Under the pieces are notes generated by a model that was not told the origin of the DNA, searched no databases, and worked only from the letters and a program-made list of their open reading frames with translations. A DNA stretch of 64,000 nt, from contig JASWJB010000187.1 in assembly GCA_032433595.1 (NCBI GenBank), positions 1 through 64,000 of the forward strand, read 5' to 3'. Positions 53,735 to 64,000 of the stretch are shown here, piece by piece. The stretch is from Conoideocrella luteorostrata (Eukaryota; Ascomycota; Sordariomycetes; Hypocreales; Clavicipitaceae). Position numbers and translations under genes: made by a program. How positions within the stretch are numbered: position 1 is the first letter of the stretch; every line of letters starts with the position of its first letter.

Positions 53735-54102
53735 AGCTCCAAGCTGCCTGGTGATGACCGGCTGCAGTTTCTCTTCGATAATGTTCCTGGGACGAGCAGA
53801 AGGCATGGATTAAGCAGCCACTTGTTACCATGTGAAACGTTTGTATATGACAAACTAACATACAATATAAAGCAGAGTTAAATATAAAGTAAATAAATCA
53901 TACAAGGCTTGACGGTCGTTTTGTCCATTCCCCAAACCTGTCTTGTCGCTGCTCGCTCAACAATTGGGAAACAAAACTAAAATAGATAAATCCAAGAGGA
54001 CTCCTTGCCTCGCAGGTGCCGGTTCGTCATTCATATATGGATGTATCCAGAAACACAAACATGCTGCGGGAGCCATCACGCCATCACGCCATCACGCGCA
54101 CC
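53735..54102. other. Convergent 3' intergenic region
   Basis: Lies between the 3' ends of the coiled-coil gene (plus) and the membrane protein (minus). It contains AATATAAA-rich sequence near 53860-53890 and three CATCACGC units near 54075-54096. No ORF is supported. Confidence 0.5.
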
Positions 54103-54768
54103 TCAAGTCGTCTTCGTCGGATCCCACGGCGACGCTCTCCGATCCGGCACTATCGAACTGACAATGCTCTGCTGGCCCGGCGTCAACTGCCCAGGGGCCA
54201 GATCCGTCGGTGTCACAGTTCCAGGTAGATGATGGCTCCCTTGCGGGGTGGTAGCGGTGGTGATAGTAGTAGTGACAGCAGCAGCAGCCTGACCAGCCCC
54301 ACCACCACCACCACTCTTGTTCTTGGTCTTGCTTCTGGTCTCGCCAGCTCTCCTTGCGCGGTGGTGGCCGTCGCCGAGATTCGAAAGCTTCAGCGCATCC
54401 ATGGTCGACCGGTCCATGGCCTTGGCGTACGAAGCACCCGAGCCGGGCTGGGGTTCTGCAGCACCAGAGGATGCTTCTCTTGCGGTCGACGGCCGACGGT
54501 CCTCCAGTTCCCGGTCGTGCTCGCGCAGGTCGTCTTCCTTGGCGGTGGTACTGCTGCTGCCGCCGCCGCCGCTACTACGTTTACGCCGCCACCAGGCCAT
54601 GATCTTGGGCCAGGGCAGGCCGAACCAGCCGAAGAATATGACGGCAAAGATTGAGAGCACGATGATTACGGGGATGAGGACGCCTAGGTTGGGGCCGTCG
54701 TAGTCGTCGCGTTTATGGTTGCGGTTGCGGGTGTGGGTGTGGGGTGGAGCTGGGAGAGGCGGTGCCAT
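54103..54768 (-). CDS. Single-pass membrane protein, unknown
   Basis: 221 residues from the ATG at 54768, single exon. A short N-terminal segment (TRNRNHKRDDYDGPN) precedes one membrane helix (VLIPVIIVLSIFAVIFFGW, about residues 30-50), then PWPKIMAWWRRKR, a basic stop-transfer. The remaining about 160 residues are Gly/Ser/Thr-rich and look disordered, with EDDLREHDRELEDR and SYAKAMDRSTMDALKLSNLG segments. This suggests a type III single-span protein with a cytosolic tail. No family is recognised. Confidence 0.7.
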   Translation of the reverse strand: MAPPLPAPPHTHTRNRNHKRDDYDGPNLGVLIPVIIVLSIFAVIFFGWFGLPWPKIMAWWRRKRSSGGGGSSSTTAKEDDLREHDRELEDRRPSTAREASSGAAEPQPGSGASYAKAMDRSTMDALKLSNLGDGHHRARRAGETRSKTKNKSGGGGGAGQAAAAVTTTITTATTPQGSHHLPGTVTPTDLAPGQLTPGQQSIVSSIVPDRRASPWDPTKTT

Positions 54769-56540
54769 GCTTTGCTCTGCTTTGCTCTGCTCTGCTCTGT
54801 TTGCTCGGGGTTTAATTATACAGACAGTCAGGCTGCTTCCTTTCCGGATACAAGCGATGATGCTTACACGGTATTGCAAGCGGGGGCGGCAAAGAAGGAA
54901 GGGTGGTTCGGCTTCAAAGATGCTCTTGGTTCAGCTATAAGAGCGTAAGTGCGATTGTCTGTCTGCGCAGGGAGGTTGGCCGCGCAGGGATTTGGGATTT
55001 GGGATTTGGGATTTGAGATTTGAGATTTGGATTTGGACATGGACAATGACATAGACACGGGCATGTAGGAAGACGAGAAAGTCTCGACACGACGGATAGA
55101 CAGCTAGCTAGAAGGGCTTTGTTGCTGCTCCCATCGTGTGTTAAACGGATGGGAATGGGCTCGGGCTTGACGAGAATCACGCGCAGCTAATGCCACACTC
55201 GGATGGCGGCGTGCCGAGCGAGGGGGCTGGCCCAACTGTATTGTATGTACGGAGTATGGTATTGTACTCCGTACTCTGCACTCCGTATTGTGTCTCTGTG
55301 TGTGTGTGCGCTTGCAGACAGACAAGACCAGGCAATCCATCCCTGTGTGCATGCATGGCTTGTGTTCGCGGGGACAGGCAGAGAGTAGTGTATAAGCAGG
55401 CAGTTTGGCTTGCTGGACTGGCAACTGGCTAGTTACTTTGGTAGAGCATTTACGGTGGGGGCGGCATAAAGTTTTTGCGCACTTCAGTTGCCTTGCACGC
55501 TGGGTGGGCGGGCATGTAAGAACTTCATGCCACATACTCCGTACTCCGTACTGTAGCCGTAGCTAACGAAGTGCTCCGTGGACAGACGAAAACGAGCGAG
55601 CTCGTCTCGACAGCTTGGCAGCGAAACCAGCCACCAAAAGCTTGGGCCAACACACACTTGAACCCCGCTATCGATCGTCGGTCCAGCTGTGGCTGAATCA
55701 ATGCCGACGCCAGAGCAAGTGGTGTGTGTTACTCCATAGAGGTTGCCACAAAACAGCCAGCTGCTTCATCTAGCTAGATGTTGGGGGAAGGGGAAGGAGA
55801 ACGGAAGTCTCTGCTCTACTCTGCTCTGCTCTGATCTGTGTGGAATTGATACGGTACAGTAGTGACTACGGTGTGCTCCGTAAAGAATAACCACCCACGC
55901 CCACGTCCACGTCCACGTTCACCCGTCATGGGCGTCACTTCCGTTCCGACTCCATGGCTGCCCGCTCCTGCTCTAGTAGTCGTAACAGTCTCACGGCTGG
56001 ATGGGCGGACGGCTCTCTAGTTACGCTGCTCCCTCTCAGCCTATAGCTATGGTCGTGTTCGAACCTGAATGTTGGTGCTACGCACGAAAAAAAAAAAAAC
56101 GCATTTTCCGCTCCGATATGCATGCAACTCACGATTTGCCAGTTCTTCCGTTTCTTCTTCTTGGCAATGCATTTTGCCGTACAAGTAACTACAAAGTACC
56201 GTCATCCACTCGGTGGGATGCGCACAGACTATATGGGAGCTTCAATGCTCAAAAAACTCCAACACCATGGCTCTCACTAGGCATTTACGCCCACCTGTGC
56301 ACACCATACATTGTCTTGCATGCACTTCTTGTCAGGTACTTTCTATGCTGTACATGCAAGAAACGGCGCCGATACAATACAATACACAGCCCCACCCTCA
56401 ACCTTTCTTTGCGTTCTCATCATGCACCACATGCCTCCATTGTAGCACCGCCTCTAACAAGCAGTGCAGTCGTCTCAACTCTTCAACCCGTCTCTCTTAT
56501 CTAAACCATTAACTAATCTAAGAGAAAGACAGAGAGAAGC
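54769..56540. other. Intergenic with simple repeats and motif clusters
   Basis: Upstream of the membrane-protein gene. It has TTTGCTCTGC pentamer repeats (54771-54800), a GGGATTT minisatellite (54987-55037), CTCTG repeats near 55809-55840, and four exact TACGGAGTA/TACTCCGTA motifs (55248, 55265, 55535, 55542). No ORF is supported. Confidence 0.5.
54987..55037. repeat. (GGGATTT)n minisatellite
   Basis: Seven-base units GGGATTT, degrading to GAGATTT and GGATTT, repeated about seven times. They resemble but do not match the TTAGGG telomeric repeat. Confidence 0.8.
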
Positions 56541-56829
56541 TCACTTCCCCGTAAATTCCTTCACGGAATCAACCAAACAAGCCGCCGTCCGCCCGGCCTG
56601 ACTCAATACGGTCTTCCCCTGAAGGACTACTTGTAGTGCCTGTGGGCGGATCTTTCCCATCCACTGGTAGCTCTTTCGGCTATTAAATATACATGGAATG
56701 GCTTCTGGATATCGGTACGGGGTAGTGAGGAGGGCAATCCGGTCTCTGTGCGGCGATCCAAATTGGCAGGGGTTTACCACCCAGACCATCGATGAAACTC
56801 ATGCCTGCCACGTTGAAGCTTGATACCAT
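56541..56829 (-). pseudogene. Frameshifted 3' fragment of an unknown enzyme
   Basis: An upstream frame reads MSFIDGLGGKPLPIWIAA and then stops making sense. Moving by one base at about 56750-56760 continues as RDRIALLTTPYRYPEA, KSYQWMGKIRPQALQVVL and GKTVLSQAGRTAACLVDSV to a stop at 56541. Both halves look like genuine protein and together resemble the C-terminus of one enzyme that has lost a base. No 5' part was found upstream on the minus strand. Family not recognised. Confidence 0.4.
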
Positions 56830-59360
56830 TATGGCTATGCCAATACCATGTCATGCCCATTTAGGTTGGATTCAAGTGTAGGAACACTGGGATCCTTGAT
56901 CAAGCCCTTGATGAAAAACCGGCCATGCTTTCATATGAATGTACAACCAACACGACATGGTGGCGCTTGGCTAGTCTCCATAAGGATGCATCTTGTGCCG
57001 TTTTTATAACCTCTGCAAAAGATACAGATGCATCTCCCAGGGCTTATGAAAGACTAATTGGTACGCAATGGTGCTGCCGGGTTTCAAGAACCGCTGTCAC
57101 TTTCTACCACAGTGCTAATTTCTAGGAACATGGATGGGTGTTGAAGTGGACGACATTTTCGAGACTATAGACCGAGTAAGGCATGCAGATGAAGTTGAAG
57201 AGCTCCGAATATCTGTTTTAAGTTTACTAGGTACATACTACTTATACATTTCAGCATCTAATTACGTTCTGCTAGCTCAGCAGAGCTACTCATTGATTTA
57301 CGGAACCGCCATCACCTGGGACCAAAAGGAATAACGAAAGAAGTACCAGGCGGTGTCGAGACGGGAGCGTATGAGACCGGCAAGTACCACACACGGGAAC
57401 TCCGTAGTGCCTTGATAATGTATCCGGGTCCGAGATTAGCTACGTAAATCGCCCCATTTGGGCTATTGATCCAGTCGCTGATGGTTCGTCCGATGTCACT
57501 GAGAGCGTCTACCCAAATTACGCAAAACTTGACGTAGTGGGTCATTTTGTCTCATTATGTAGCAGCTGGCATTGACTCCGTTGCTGTGAATATGTAGGTG
57601 TTCTAGAGGTTTAGAATCGAACCTTACTGGTTTTCTTCGTCTCACCAACGTGCGCATACTCAAGCCTGCCGTTGACGTATTGATGCTCGGGCCTGGTGGC
57701 TCCTTGCATACCATCAAGAATATCCAAGGCGACAGCCAAGCTATGATGGTGCTCTTCGATGACAATCCAAAACTTGGATGTATCGACGTGAGCAAAGATA
57801 ACAGGCCACATAGATGTGTTGTATATCTCACCATACCCGTACTCCGTAGAATTAAGCAAATATCTCCAACCTGGCTAAAACCAGTCGTCATGGACCCATC
57901 GCAGCACCAATAGTGTGTTGACATGTCGATGTGGCCGTTACCGCCTTTCTGTACGGAGTAGAAAGTAGCCATTTCTTTGTCATTTTGGGTTCAGTACCAC
58001 CCCAATTCGACAGCTCGGCGTAGATATCCGCCAGCCAAGTTGCAGCTTGCAGTAAGACCCGGCAAGGTGCGCAGGCAAGCAGGGATTCACAAAGAACTGG
58101 GGCTTTTTTGAGCCTCAATTTTCGGGGGGTTTGCGTTTCCCACTTGGGCTTCCCCGCCCCGACGGACGAAATATACTTCAGCTCATTGCACAACGAGCTG
58201 GGTTCTGCATGAGTCCTTTTTCACAGTCACCACGCGAGAAAGGCCAAGTCTTCTGTTTGGGTTCTCAAAAACCATTCGAGATACAGGTTCTTCAGTGGAA
58301 GCCCCTTTCATAAATCAAAGTGGTGCAAAGTCTTAGGTGAGTACCGCAAGCCTACTCTTGTCAGTAAAGATCAAATCTGTTTCTTGTCGCCCGCACCGGT
58401 CATGGTACTATAAGCGTCTCATTAGGCTCCACCCGAAGTTGCTCGAGCTGAGACTACACACGGCATATTCGGTGTGAGTGTGCTTCTGGATTCGACGTTA
58501 TCTCGCGATTGCCGCCGGATTTTATAGAATGTCACACAAACGATGCGTTGGCGCTATGTAGCCACAGAGATGTAGCACGAACCAACTTATTGCCCTAATC
58601 AAGTTTATTCCCCTTCAACATATTGTCATACCGTTCGACGAACGGTTATCGACGCCAGCTCGGTGTTAAGTCTTGGAGCCGTTTAATAGAGAAAAGGAAA
58701 AGTAAGGGAGGTAACCGTATTCCGAGACGAGTGTTAGTGCACCTAAGCGGTCATTCTGCTGTTAGCTGCCTTGTTAAAGAACAAGATTGAATACATACGG
58801 AAACAGTTTTTCTTCATATATATCTTAATATCCTTACAGCTGAGACCGGATTCATGAATTTGGCCGCCCAGAGAGCCCAGAAAAGAGTCATCCAGCAGAA
58901 GTCTCAAGCCGCTACCAATATGCCACCACATTGTGCATATGGGGGCCCTTTTTTGATTACTCAATGTGGCACTGAGGACCCCAGGAATCGGTTGAGATAG
59001 TCGTCCAGCTAAATATGCGTATTCATTCGGTGGCGTGTCCGAATCCTCGGGGCAAAGCAGACCTTCCCTTGATCCGATAGATTCTTGCCGTGACAAGTGA
59101 TCACCCTGGTCGGCACTAACAGCAGCGAAGCGGCATGTCGAATAGTGGTGGAGCTTGGTACACCAAACATTTTATCGCCGCTCCTCAGCGTCGATGAGAC
59201 CTAACCAAGCTTCCTTCATACCACTAACAGCTTTCTTCTTCCACTTGAATAAAACCGGGCGAGGATTTCCAAACTTTATCGCGCTGAAAGCAGTACTATT
59301 TTTGGCTCAGTTTCAAGTCGACAGCTGGCGAGATTTCGATCTGCGATCCTCGGTACCGAT
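56830..59360. other. Relic-rich interval, no intact gene
   Basis: Several overlapping short ORFs on both strands look weakly coding but cannot be joined: minus-strand 57312-57545 (segment IGRTISDWINSPNGAIYVA) and 57496-57972, and plus-strand 57134-57334 (segment VDDIFETIDRVRHADEVEEL). They may be pieces of decayed accessory genes. TACGGAGTA-type motifs are at 57840 and 57952. Confidence 0.4.
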
Positions 59361-60224
59361 ATGCCCCCACCGTTGGATCCCAACTACACTTCCCCTCAAC
59401 GCAGAGTAGAAATGGTTTCACCTGAGGAGATTGGTCGAATTTTACAACGAGTTCAAGGTATGAGAACTCCCCGTGATGAATATACCTCATCTTCAGGGCC
59501 GTATTATGCCCCTGAATTATACATTCAAGAGGAAGGAGGTCCAAAAAAACCCCAAGACGCATACACCGAACCTGGTGTCCCAACTTGGGGAAGCAGTGCG
59601 ACACCACATAGTGCTGCATTCGACGCTTTCCATCAGTCGTCTGCGTACTCTATGTCAACAACTCCCCCTTCCAATCATGGTATTGAACCTATGCACCATC
59701 AGCGACCCATGATACCTCAGTTCGGTCTAGGCTCACTACCATGCGAGTTTAAGAACCTCTCAGGGTGTGACATGGTCTTTCAGTTCCTAGAGGTGAATCA
59801 GTGGATTGAGCATATGATTAATGAGCATCTGGTAGCATGCTTTCCTACTTATAGTATCTGCTGGTTCTGCGATGCCGCAACATTCGATGGTTCTTCAAGA
59901 GGAGCCGCGGGTAGAAGTCAGCTCTATCGGCAGCGGATGCATCACATTGCAACTCACTTCTATGCAGGGGAAATTGCTGCAGAGATCCGACCAGATTTCT
60001 TCTTTCTTGATCATTTACACGAAAATAATTTAATCGATGAAGAGACTTTTCAGAGAGCAAAACAGCAAGGTGAGCTTCCAGATATGTACATGCCGCATGC
60101 CTGGTATGAAGCTGCACCACGACCGCACGAAGGGCGGCCGCAACGTTATGCCGAGTCAAGGCGTCGAAGCAGCCACAAGTCCTCGTCAGCACAACATCAT
60201 GGCCGTCATCATCATAGGCATTGA
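59361..60224 (+). CDS. Zinc-finger-like (C2H2-type) protein
   Basis: 287 residues, single exon from the first ATG. The N-terminal half is Pro/Ser/Tyr-rich and disordered. Two Cys/His clusters follow: LPCEFKNLSGCDMVF with EHMINEH (about 127-160), and ICWFCDA with RQRMHHIATHF (about 170-200), resembling the atypical C2H2 modules in many fungal proteins. A helical segment with FFFLDHLHENNLIDEETFQRA precedes a His/Arg/Ser-rich basic tail. It may be a DNA- or RNA-binding protein, but the finger spacing is not canonical, so function is uncertain. Confidence 0.7.
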   Translation: MPPPLDPNYTSPQRRVEMVSPEEIGRILQRVQGMRTPRDEYTSSSGPYYAPELYIQEEGGPKKPQDAYTEPGVPTWGSSATPHSAAFDAFHQSSAYSMSTTPPSNHGIEPMHHQRPMIPQFGLGSLPCEFKNLSGCDMVFQFLEVNQWIEHMINEHLVACFPTYSICWFCDAATFDGSSRGAAGRSQLYRQRMHHIATHFYAGEIAAEIRPDFFFLDHLHENNLIDEETFQRAKQQGELPDMYMPHAWYEAAPRPHEGRPQRYAESRRRSSHKSSSAQHHGRHHHRH

Positions 60225-62660
60225 TTATCGAAGTTGTTATAGTGGTGAACGATACAAGGCTGATCCCCTGCGATGTGTATCCCGTCTGTGTCCACTCGTT
60301 GCTTCATAATAACGGGGTACAACGATCAACTTATACGTCGTCTTGTAATGATTTCGGGATGTGGTTGATGCTTGCCGAGTGAATCGCTGTGGAATGCGGG
60401 TGCGTGCTTACTAGCGCTGTCCGGTAATGCGTTCCCGCAGCCACTGAAATGGGTATTTCGCTTCGATTCAGGCCCGCTCAAGTACGGAGTACTGGCCTGG
60501 TAATTAGTTGGGGAGTGGTTGGTTTTTAACTAAACCTGTTCGTATGGTTCAGAGGTTGGTCGTTCGCTGCAGGGTCTCCACAAGCCACGGAGAGCTCAAG
60601 GCGATGTGGATGGGGAAATAACATTCGTTGTCAAGCGTGGTCCAAAGTGAGGCGGTCTCGTTGCCCATATTAGGCTGGCTCCAGGAGCCATCGTTCTGCA
60701 GCTTCTTAAGTATCAGGTTCGGTTTGGATACACCGTGCCTTGCGCTGATTGAGGGATTTCTTTCCATCATATCATCGAATCTATGTTCGCTCGTTTCTTT
60801 TGTTTTGCTCTGGTAAGTGTCGTGGGGAGGCGGTTTGGCTCTCCGGCAAGGCAACTTGTTGTTGGTGATTTATAAGTGCTCCGTTAACGATATCATGTTT
60901 GAACATTTGGCTGCTCAGAATTGCAGATTCGAGTAGGCTTTGGAGGACAAGACTGTCACGTTTCAAATTATTTCCTTTTGATTTTAGCTGGGAGATGGTG
61001 CACATCATGAACGAGGCGGAGGGATTGTGCTGAAAGGCTAAGAGAAGGCGAGGCGGTCAACAGATTGTGCAGGCAGGTGCGACTGCCGAGAAGTGAAGAA
61101 AGACAGGGAGGGAAGGGGTGACGGGAAGGGGGGGGGGGGGGGGTTCGGTTATTATGAACTCACGATGTTGCGGTTGGCCCTTGCACTCCACCACTTTTTT
61201 TTTTAAAAAATACGTTGAATATGCAGAACTTTCATTATCTGGTTTGAGTCCAACTGTCTGTGCTCAATAAATTCTGGCTCGCCCTTTTTTTTTTGGTTTT
61301 GGTATGCTCAGGAGAAGATTGCTTCGGTAAACATGGTCATCTTGGTAAGGCATGGCGTGTTGTGGCACTCGTGGAACGCGAAGTCGCCTCACTCTCTGGA
61401 GGAGAGATGAATTGGCAAGGCTTTCCCAGTTCATATAGACGGGCGCAATTAATTGGCTACCGGGGCATGCGTTCATAAAAAATTTCTTCACCGATGCAGG
61501 AAAAAAACAGGTTGCATGTCGGCCAATACCGCTGACTAGTTGTTGGTGGGCTCAGCCACTCTGGTGGCAAGGTACTCTGTGCCAATCGCTGTGCAATGTT
61601 CTACGAGAAATCTCAGAATCCAATGCTGATCGTATACTCCGTAATGTCCCTTGCATTCGTATGTGGGAAGCATTGAATCAATGCAAGCGAGTAGACTATT
61701 CCTATGCGAGCCAAAAAAAAAAAAAAAACCTCGTGTTCGGAGACAGGTTGGCTCTGCTTCTAAATATGCCATTCCATTCCATTTATAGCAGCTTAATATT
61801 TTCTCTACTAGTCATGAAACCAAGTTTTTGAGGTACGGTCTTTCAAAACTGGAATAAATCATTTATTCAGAATCCGATCTGTCCGCAACCGTATGTGGTC
61901 CGCCGTCTACGTTCGTTATTCTCCATCAGACCGCTCGTCACATCGCTGCCTGGGGGCTATTCGCCAAAAGTCTCCCAATCAGCATTCCAGAAAGTACCAT
62001 GTTGTCTAGAAGCTCACGCTTTATTCGGCACTGGTTTCCCACTCTATTGGAATGTGGAGTGCAAAATCTCACAAAAAAAGGGCAAAAGAAAAGGCTTTCG
62101 ACCTTTCGACTTTAGCAACCACCGCCCACGACGAGACTCTCGATAACATCGCCTCTGTGCACTCCGTAGAGTCCCCCCCTCTCACTAAATCGACACTCCC
62201 CGCTCTCAAGCCATCTATCCGAGTCTAAACAAGATTTACGGCCATATATTGCCATGTCCGGCGCAAAACACTATTAGCACTCACGTAAGCAGTCATGGGT
62301 TCTCTTCAAACGATCCCCCGAGAGTCCGGATATCGGCCTTATGTAAGCCTAATCAGCAACCAACTTGCGACAATTCGGATGGTCTATGACGAGTGTGGTT
62401 AAATAGCTAGACTATCTTCAGCAACTGTCACTATTATGGTTGTGTAGCGGCGTTGGTACCATCACAGATATAGAAGGTCTGGATAACCTATCCCGGGAGA
62501 GTATACTTACCACTCCCTTCACTACACAGTCAATTCAAAGGATATAAATACTTGAATTGCACTCATGAAACAAGGCGCTATTTGTGGAAATCTACTATCC
62601 CGACTCCATCAGCTCTATACTTGACCATAAATCACATCCTCAGATATATTTGCACCATGG
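60225..62660. other. Intergenic, no supported gene
   Basis: Short ORFs on the minus strand (60549-60854, 60781-61008) show no domain. It contains a 16-base G run (61128-61143), long T and A runs (61196 and 61711 regions), and TACGGAGTA-type motifs at 60483 and 61635. A short ATG-initiated stretch at about 62295 (MGSLQTIPRESGYRPY) ends at a GTAAGC but has no credible partner exon. Confidence 0.45.
61128..61143. repeat. 16-base poly-G run
   Basis: Uninterrupted G homopolymer in a G-rich context; its true length may differ from the assembly. Confidence 0.85.
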
Positions 62661-62825
62661 CAGTTCACCAAGTCCATCTTCGCCATCGCCCTTCTCCTCG
62701 GCCACGCAGCTGCCGTGCCTATAGAGCAGCGCCAATTCTGCGATCCCACCAAGGATGGCAAATGCCCTCCCGGTCAGCACTGTAAACACAACGGAAAATT
62801 CCCCAGCACTGGTTCCTGCGTGTGA
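62661..62825 (+). pseudogene. Small cysteine-rich secreted protein, start codon out of frame
   Basis: 54 codons encode a secretory leader (QFTKSIFAIALLLGHAAAVP) and a short mature part with four cysteines spaced C-x7-C-x5-C-x11-C, ending at TGA. No in-frame ATG precedes it. An ATG stands four bases upstream (ATGGCAGTTC), so one extra G separates it from the frame expected for an M-QFTKS start. The gene is therefore either frameshifted at its start codon, an assembly error, or started by an upstream exon spliced at the CAG before TTC. It is effector-like in design. Confidence 0.5.
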
Positions 62826-63304
62826 ACGAACGTAGTCCAACAGTTCACGAGCGCTGACACATGCGGCAGCATATGATGCATGGATACTCGAGCGGTATTG
62901 GAGGTGAAGCAATATCTCTTTGGCGACTGTAAGGCTCACTTTCGTCCCGGACAGGGAGTCGTAGCCAATTATAAGCAGCGCATTAAAGGGTACTTGTTCG
63001 GCCCGCTAATTTATACCATAAAAGAAGTCCCAGCAAGCTTGTGTGTTACGAAGAGATACATTGTACGTTCCATAACCCTAACAGCTCTGCCTCGCAGAAC
63101 GGTACGGGGCATTTAAGTGTGGCAGATATCAGAGCACCATCAAAGATTATTCTAGGTCGCCCATAATGACAGGGGTTTCTGTGGGTTACGGTACGAGAGG
63201 TGAGCCTTGCGGTCGCCAGAGAGATAATGCCTGTTCCGGGAAAGGGGAGTTATTCCATCATCTAGACAGGTTAATATGAGTACAATTGAATCACACCAAA
63301 AATC
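62826..63304. other. Intergenic
   Basis: No supported gene or repeat; the plus-strand ORF 62880-63116 lacks coding character. Confidence 0.5.
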
Positions 63305-64000
63305 CTATAGCATATGCCTTCCTGACGCCTTTTTGGCGGAGTGTTCCGCTGCTCTTCTTCTTCTAAGTTTTCTTGATCTTGTCCATGACTGTTGACATCT
63401 CAAGTCGGGCGCCTGTGCTCCGCTTCTTTTCAGTCCCAGTAATGAAGCATCAACCCATCTGTAGCGGGCTTCGTATTTAACCCATCGCTCTAGACCGGGT
63501 ACATGAATTCCCAAACTAGGAAGTGCCAGCAACGTCAATGTAGGACTCGCATCTTTACCTCTGACTGCTTCCACACTATAGAGAGCGGGTAAAGAGTAGC
63601 GGATCTTACCAGGGGCATAGTACTTCAGAATTTGTTCCAGTCGCACACGCTGCCTCGGTGGTAATGCTTTTCGAAATGGCTTTGCGTGTTGTGGCATAAA
63701 GGGTAAGATGTGGAATCTTGCAGGCACGCAAGCACTCACACGAATCCAGAACCTTCCATCCCAGAGCTTAGCCGTCTTCCATGATCGCCAGTGGTGATGT
63801 CGGCATGTCGATCCTTCTGCCTCATTAACCAGGCGGGAGATAGGATGGTTGAGGTGGCCTGGGAGCTTTCTTTCGGGGAGAGGTTTCGTAGATGAATAAG
63901 GGGCTCGTGATAGGAACCATTTTGTTGACGCAGGCTCCACATTGGGATCAAAAACCACGCCGGCAATTGTAAATGCTTTAGCTGGCGATGCGGCTTTATT
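63305..64000 (-). CDS. Partial ORF of unknown function, runs off the window
   Basis: Open from the right edge (frame ...KAFTIAGVVFDPNVEP) to a stop at 63305, about 231 codons. Well-formed segments include GRFWIRVSACVPARFHILPF, LEQILKYYAPGKIRYSLPA and LERWVKYEARYRWVDASL; the C-terminus is very basic (RKLRRRRAAEHSAKK). The 5' part lies beyond position 64000, so start and introns are unknown. The final about 35 residues may be intronic read-through. Family not recognised. Confidence 0.5.
   Translation of the reverse strand, partial: NKAASPAKAFTIAGVVFDPNVEPASTKWFLSRAPYSSTKPLPERKLPGHLNHPISRLVNEAEGSTCRHHHWRSWKTAKLWDGRFWIRVSACVPARFHILPFMPQHAKPFRKALPPRQRVRLEQILKYYAPGKIRYSLPALYSVEAVRGKDASPTLTLLALPSLGIHVPGLERWVKYEARYRWVDASLLGLKRSGAQAPDLRCQQSWTRSRKLRRRRAAEHSAKKASGRHML

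Noticed and set aside
62295..62345. Short ATG exon (MGSLQTIPRESGYRPY) before a GTAAGC donor
   Set aside because: No acceptor exon in a compatible frame with coding character could be found.

Overview
The window is a nuclear segment of a filamentous ascomycete genome. Genes carry short introns (about 45-120 bp) with GTAAGT/GTATGT-type donors, CTAAC/CTGAC-like branch sites and YAG acceptors. The housekeeping genes (glutamine synthetase, Bud6, Elp1, Ypd1, a DUF3984 protein) have the form found in Sordariomycetes, probably Hypocreales. That placement comes from reading protein families by eye; no search was run.

Layout. (1) 0.4-6 kb: one very large, repeat-built, mucin-like secreted or wall protein on the minus strand. 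(2) About 6-20 kb: an accessory-looking block with low gene density. It holds an IAH1-type SGNH esterase rebuilt from six exons, a serine hydroxymethyltransferase (SHMT)-like protein without the PLP lysine and catalytic histidine, a small two-exon ORF, and a DUF7708/NB-ARC/TPR NLR-like gene broken by one in-frame TAG. A 3.4-kb AT-rich stretch with no recognisable gene follows. (3) 20-23 kb: a DEDD 3'-5' exonuclease and an inositol/sugar MFS transporter. (4) 23-45 kb: a conserved core with glutamine synthetase (long GATA-rich promoter, ATG-only first exon), a ubiquitin C-terminal hydrolase, Bud6 convergent with Elongator subunit Elp1, and a DUF3984 protein. (5) 45-54.8 kb: a 4.7-kb gene-free interval, then the HPt phosphorelay protein Ypd1, a 2H phosphoesterase, a conserved coiled-coil protein and a single-pass membrane protein. 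(6) 54.8-64 kb: sparse sequence with a frameshifted enzyme remnant, a zinc-finger-like protein, a small cysteine-rich secreted-protein remnant and a gene that runs off the right edge.

The core genes serve nitrogen assimilation (glutamine synthetase), polarity (Bud6), tRNA wobble modification (Elp1), ubiquitin recycling (UCH) and osmotic/two-component signalling (Ypd1). They do not form one pathway. The less ordinary signals are the pseudo-SHMT, the NLR with a RIP-like nonsense codon, the layered repeats of the giant mucin-like protein, and a 9-bp motif, TACGGAGTA, with at least 16 exact copies. All copies are outside exons and right of 24.6 kb; none lies in the accessory block. I found no tRNA, rRNA, CRISPR array or intact transposon.
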